A DNA stretch of 64,000 bases from Carallia brachiata (lineage: Eukaryota > Streptophyta > Magnoliopsida > Malpighiales > Rhizophoraceae): assembly GCA_021464245.1 (NCBI GenBank), contig JADCRB010000034.1:1445665-1509664 (forward strand), read 5' to 3'. The notes under the pieces are model-generated. The model was not told the DNA's origin. It was given only the letters and a program-made list of their open reading frames with translations, and ran no database searches. The position numbers and the translations under genes were made by a program. Below are positions 60,142 through 64,000 of the stretch, piece by piece (position 1 is the first letter of the stretch; every line of letters starts with the position of its first letter).

Positions 60142-63100
60142 TTGTTGATGGAACATAGAATAGCAAACTCTCATGGAGCGGAAATTACTAAGAAATCGAG
60201 ATCTCTGGATCTTAGGAGTCTTTATGAGACTAGTGGTCCAAAAGGTGTTGTAAATAAAAACTTGAAGAGAAAGGGCGGATTGAACAATGGTGGCGATGAG
60301 AGGAGGCGTGAGAGGAAGAAGTCGGAAGGAGGTGTCGGTTCGTAGCTTTAAAAATGTTAGCAGGAATGTCAGTAAGAGCTTAGAGGAAGTCTATAATAGA
60401 GGTTTGAGCTCCAGCTCTCATGATTCGAAGGAATCCAACACGGGTTTGAGTCACAGATTGAATGATGATAATGGGTTTGGTCACATTTCATTTGCTCTGG
60501 ATAATAGTGGTTTTAAAATTCCTAGACGGAAACGCGGTTTAGTGGGGCGGAGAAAAAGTCAGAATGACTGCCCAGCGTTGAATCAAGCGGAGGAGTCTTC
60601 TGGTAAAGTTGACCAGGTTGCTAAATTAGCCTGTGAAAATACGGGCAAGAGGGATGAGTCTTCAAAGGAAGAGGGGGGAAACAATTTTGATGATTCGAAA
60701 GAAAAAAAGGCAATGAATCACATTCTCATAGGGATTTGGAGGAAGAACATGGCCATGCTTCCTGTTCAGTTGCAGACATAGATGATCAGGGAGAGCCTCA
60801 CATGGGGCATTCGGTTGACAAAAATGGTGATACATCTCTGGCAAAGTCACTAAGGAAAAGAAGTAGGAAGAGGAAGGTATTAGCACCTGATGATAGAAGT
60901 GCCAGAAAAGAAGCTGAGCCTTCAGTTGATACTTCTGGTAAGATAGGTGACAGTTTGAGGGATGAAGATGAAGAGAATCTTGAAGAGAATGCAGCAAGGA
61001 TGCTTTCTTCACGGTTTGATCCAAGCTGTACAGGATTTTTGTCAAATGGCAAATCTCCCGCTTTGGTATCTACAAATGGATTGTCCTTTTTTACATCGTC
61101 CGGACATGAAAGCAATGCTCGTGGGTCAAACTCCATCTCTGGGTCAGAATCTGCATCCATTGATGCTGCCGGTAGAGTATTGCGACCAAGAAAGCGGCGC
61201 AAGGAGAAAGGTAACTCAAGGAAACGACGTCACTATTATGAAGTTTTCTCAGGGGACTTGGATGCATCTTGGGTGTTGAACCGGAGGATCAAGGTCTTTT
61301 GGCCTTTGGACAAGATTTGGTATTATGGCCTTGTCAGTGACTATGACATAGAGAGAAAGCTTCATCATGTAAAATATGATGATCGGGATGAGGAATGGAT
61401 TAATTTGCAAAATGAGAGATTTAAACTCTTGCTGCTTCCTAGTGAGTTTCCAGGTAATTCTCGGCGGAGAAAATCTGTGGCAGCTGAGAAACGTTCTGAT
61501 AGAGAAAAGGAGAAAATAAGGCCTAGCAAAGAGAAGCGAGACCCGACAGTAGAGGATGATAGACTTGTAGGCAATTTTACAGACTCAGAGCCTATCATCT
61601 CGTGGTTGAATCGCAGAGTCAAATCCTCCCATCATCATGGTCTAAAAAAACAGGAAACATCTGGTCCATCCATGGCTTCTGTGCCACCATTGTTTTCAGA
61701 AGCTGGAAATACATGTGAGTGCTGGGATAGAGGGTCTGTGACTGATGATAAAAGCAAATTGCTTGGTAATTCTTCTTTGCCAGACAGATTCGCTGCTGCT
61801 GGAAAGAGTGAAGAATCTGCAACGGATAACACTACTCGTTACAAGCATGGCAAGCCTCCTTTTGTTTATTACAGGAAACGTTTTCACAAGAAAAACAATG
61901 TGTTGCGTCATATACACTCTACTAATGTTGTCTCTGGGCCAACGGAAGACCACAGTATTTCTCTAGGAAGACGGGATCCTGATGTGACTTTAGAAATCTT
62001 TGATATTTGTGAGCATCTCTGGTCAATAGATGATGCAGGGCAGTTGAAATTTAATATTCAGCCAGTTGAATCAAGAGGATTTAGGTTTGAGTTTAGCTTC
62101 TCTGTGCTTTCTGTTCTGAATTTTTTATTTGGGGCAGAGAATGTTTGGTTGTTCCGTGCTGTGTTACTGCTTCAGCATGGTACACTCATGCCCATCTGGC
62201 CAAGAGTTAATTTGGAGATGCTTTTCATTGACAATGTCGTTGGTTTGAGGTTTCTCTTGTTTGAAGGTTGCTTGCAGCAGGTCCTAGCTATTATTTTCAT
62301 AGTTTTGACAATATTTCATCAACCTAAACAGCAGAGGAAATATGCTGACTTGCAGTTTCCAGTAACTTCAATCAGGTTGAAAATTTCATGCATTCAAGGT
62401 TTTAAGAAGCAGCTTGTGTTTGTGTTGTACAATTTCTTTGAATTGGAGAGGTCAAAGTGGCTGTATCTGGACTATAAACTCAAGGAGCATTGTTTGCTGG
62501 CCAGGCATTTACCTCTGTCGGAATGCACTTACAATAATGTTAAATTGCTCCAAAATGGAACTAGTCAGTCAGTCAATTCTTCTATTTTCAGGGATTCCAT
62601 CTCATTCAAGGTATTTTTTTAATTCATTATGTTTAGAATAAGCTTTCAATGAAATTGTGGTTTGGATTTTGTTTTTAGATCTTGTCAGGTTAAAAACATT
62701 TTTCCTTCAGAAATGCTCTTCCCCTTTCTGCTCTCAACATATGCCTGTTCTTAAGTCTTAACAATATATCTTGCTATTTGTTCATTGTTTGTCTATTCTA
62801 AAAAAAAAAAAAGAATAGTTGTTTTGTCAAATTTTTGTTGATTCCTGTCTTGTTATGCTTTTTTTTTTTTTTTGGTAATTCTAAATAGTAAGGCCTTTAG
62901 CTTTTGATATTGTAGTTTTAATTTTTTTTCAATTGCTGTGAAATTTATCCTGAAACAGGGGCAACAGTTGAGATCTGGGCATTGTACCAGCCTAGCAGGT
63001 GTCTCCAAGGAATCTACTTATGCGGATGGCATTCAGTCCTCCAAATTTGGCAAAAATCAAAAATATTATCCTCCATTTACTCTTGCATTTGCTGCTGCGC

Positions 63101-64000
63101 CTACTCTCTTTATACGTTTACATGCTTAAGCTGCTTATGGAGCATAGTGCAACTCGTATTAGCTTTCTGGATAATGATTCAGTAGAGCATCCGGAAACCT
63201 GCAGCAATCTGCTGTCGGATGACTGCTGTAGCATAGAGGACTGCTTGAATAAAGGTTCTGAAGGTCTTCATGGTCACGGCAAGGGTTTGTTGATGGATAA
63301 TGTTTCTGGTGGATGCTTAACCAATTCTAATTCAGAGCCATGTCCTCTTGATGTTCCTGGTAATGATGATGGTGTTGAAGATACGATGAGGTCATCTTTG
63401 AAGCACCAATTTAGTGATGGAATTGTTGAAACTTCTGTGAGCTCCAAGGATACTGAAAAAATTGGAAATGGTTCCATTGTCCCATTGCAGAATGGCCAAT
63501 GGCATGATTTGGAATCAGAAAAATGTGCATTATCACCTGACAGAAGGAAATCTGATATTGGCTCGCATTCTTGTTTGAATGGTATAACAGTTGAAATTCC
63601 CTCACCTCAGCAGTTTGATAAGCATGTTGACAGGGCTCATCAGTCTACTGAGTTCCATTATAAGATGAATGGTGGCATTATACCAAGCCCAAACCCCACA
63701 GCTCGCAGAAGTGCTTCGCACCGAGTTAGAAGCGGCTCCTCTTCCTTTGGCCATAACTGGCATGGGTGGTCGGATGGAAAAGCTGCTTCATTACAGAATA
63801 ATTTTGGTAATGGACCTAAAAAGCCACGAACACACGTCTCTTATGCAATGCCTTTTGGAGGTTTTGATTATGGGTCAAAGAATAAAAGCCATCAACAAAA
63901 AGGGTCTCCTCATAAAAGAATCAGGACTGCAACTGAAAAGGGTTCATCAGACTTTTCCAGAGGTTATGAGCAGAACACAAGGTGTCATCTTGTGATGCAA
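60142..64000 (+). CDS. Enhancer-of-polycomb-like protein, 5' half (runs off window)
   Basis: Similar to Arabidopsis At4g32620; relatives are subunits of NuA4-type histone acetyltransferase. Exon 1 runs 60142-62610 and exon 2 from 62959 past the window end. A basic Ser-rich N-terminus precedes a Tudor-like segment at about 61266-61450 (RRIKVFWPLDKIWYYGLV...HVKYDDRDEEWINL). Later blocks include RLPLSECTY-type and FAAAPTLFIRLH sequences, then PNPTARRSASHRVRS and PFGGFDYGSKNKS near the window end. As written the frame breaks at about 60315-60321, in the A7 run at 60702-60708, and at 63124 (an extra G); between breaks coding is intact over long spans. The C-terminal Enhancer-of-polycomb domain lies beyond 64000. 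Draft errors or early decay are both possible. Confidence 0.82.

Noticed and set aside
60662..61202. Antisense frames over the Enhancer-of-polycomb-like exon
   Set aside because: Shadows of a Ser/Lys-rich coding exon.

Overview
This is a stretch of nuclear genome from a flowering plant, most likely a core eudicot. The evidence is AT-rich intergenic DNA, GT-AG introns, Ty1/copia, LINE and SINE elements, and proteins of plant families: CYP71-type P450, P-class PPR, a SNEEZY/SLEEPY2-like F-box protein, PsbP-domain and CID proteins. No species can be named from the sequence alone. There are no prokaryotic features, CRISPR arrays or convincing tRNA/rRNA genes.

Layout. 1-3965 is the 3' part of a decayed copia element, including its 3' LTR, sitting in the intron of a CYP71-type P450 relic. 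3966-10250 is a degenerate tandem P450 array: an exon 2 relic, an exon 1 scrap, and a nearly intact two-exon gene with one single-base frame break. 10944-13314 holds scrambled ADA2 transcriptional-adaptor relics on the minus strand, with a tRNA-derived SINE beside them. 13687-15306 is a PPR gene (minus). 17490-18336 is a GC-rich poly(A) retroposon. 21258-21770 is a SNE-like F-box gene. 23577-26412 is a 5'-truncated LINE (minus). 27676-29086 is a tandem duplication carrying a MITE-like insertion. 31873-34636 is a multi-span membrane RING-H2 E3 ligase gene.

The right-hand 28 kb is gene-dense: a TFIIS-M/SPOC protein (39150-43639, +), a type II DnaJ/HSP40 (44831-47020, -), a CID5/CID6-type PAM2-CUE protein (48534-50091, -), a PsbP-domain thylakoid-lumen protein of PPD5 type (52364-55481, -, 11 exons), a small PB1-like gene (56832-57206, -), and the 5' half of an Enhancer-of-polycomb-like gene (60142 to the window end, +). 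The SPOC-DnaJ-CID-PPD5 order matches the union of two Arabidopsis segments (At5g11430-11450 and At5g25520-25540), so this looks like the unduplicated ancestral block.

Several otherwise complete genes (P450, RING, Enhancer-of-polycomb-like) and both large transposons carry single-base frame breaks, often in short homopolymers, and one coincides with an ambiguous N. Draft-assembly indels are at least as likely as genuine pseudogenisation, so these loci should be read with that in mind. The genes do not form a single pathway: they are unrelated housekeeping and regulatory functions (chromatin/transcription, protein folding, mRNA/PABP interaction, ubiquitination, photosynthetic lumen, gibberellin-type F-box) set among transposon remains.
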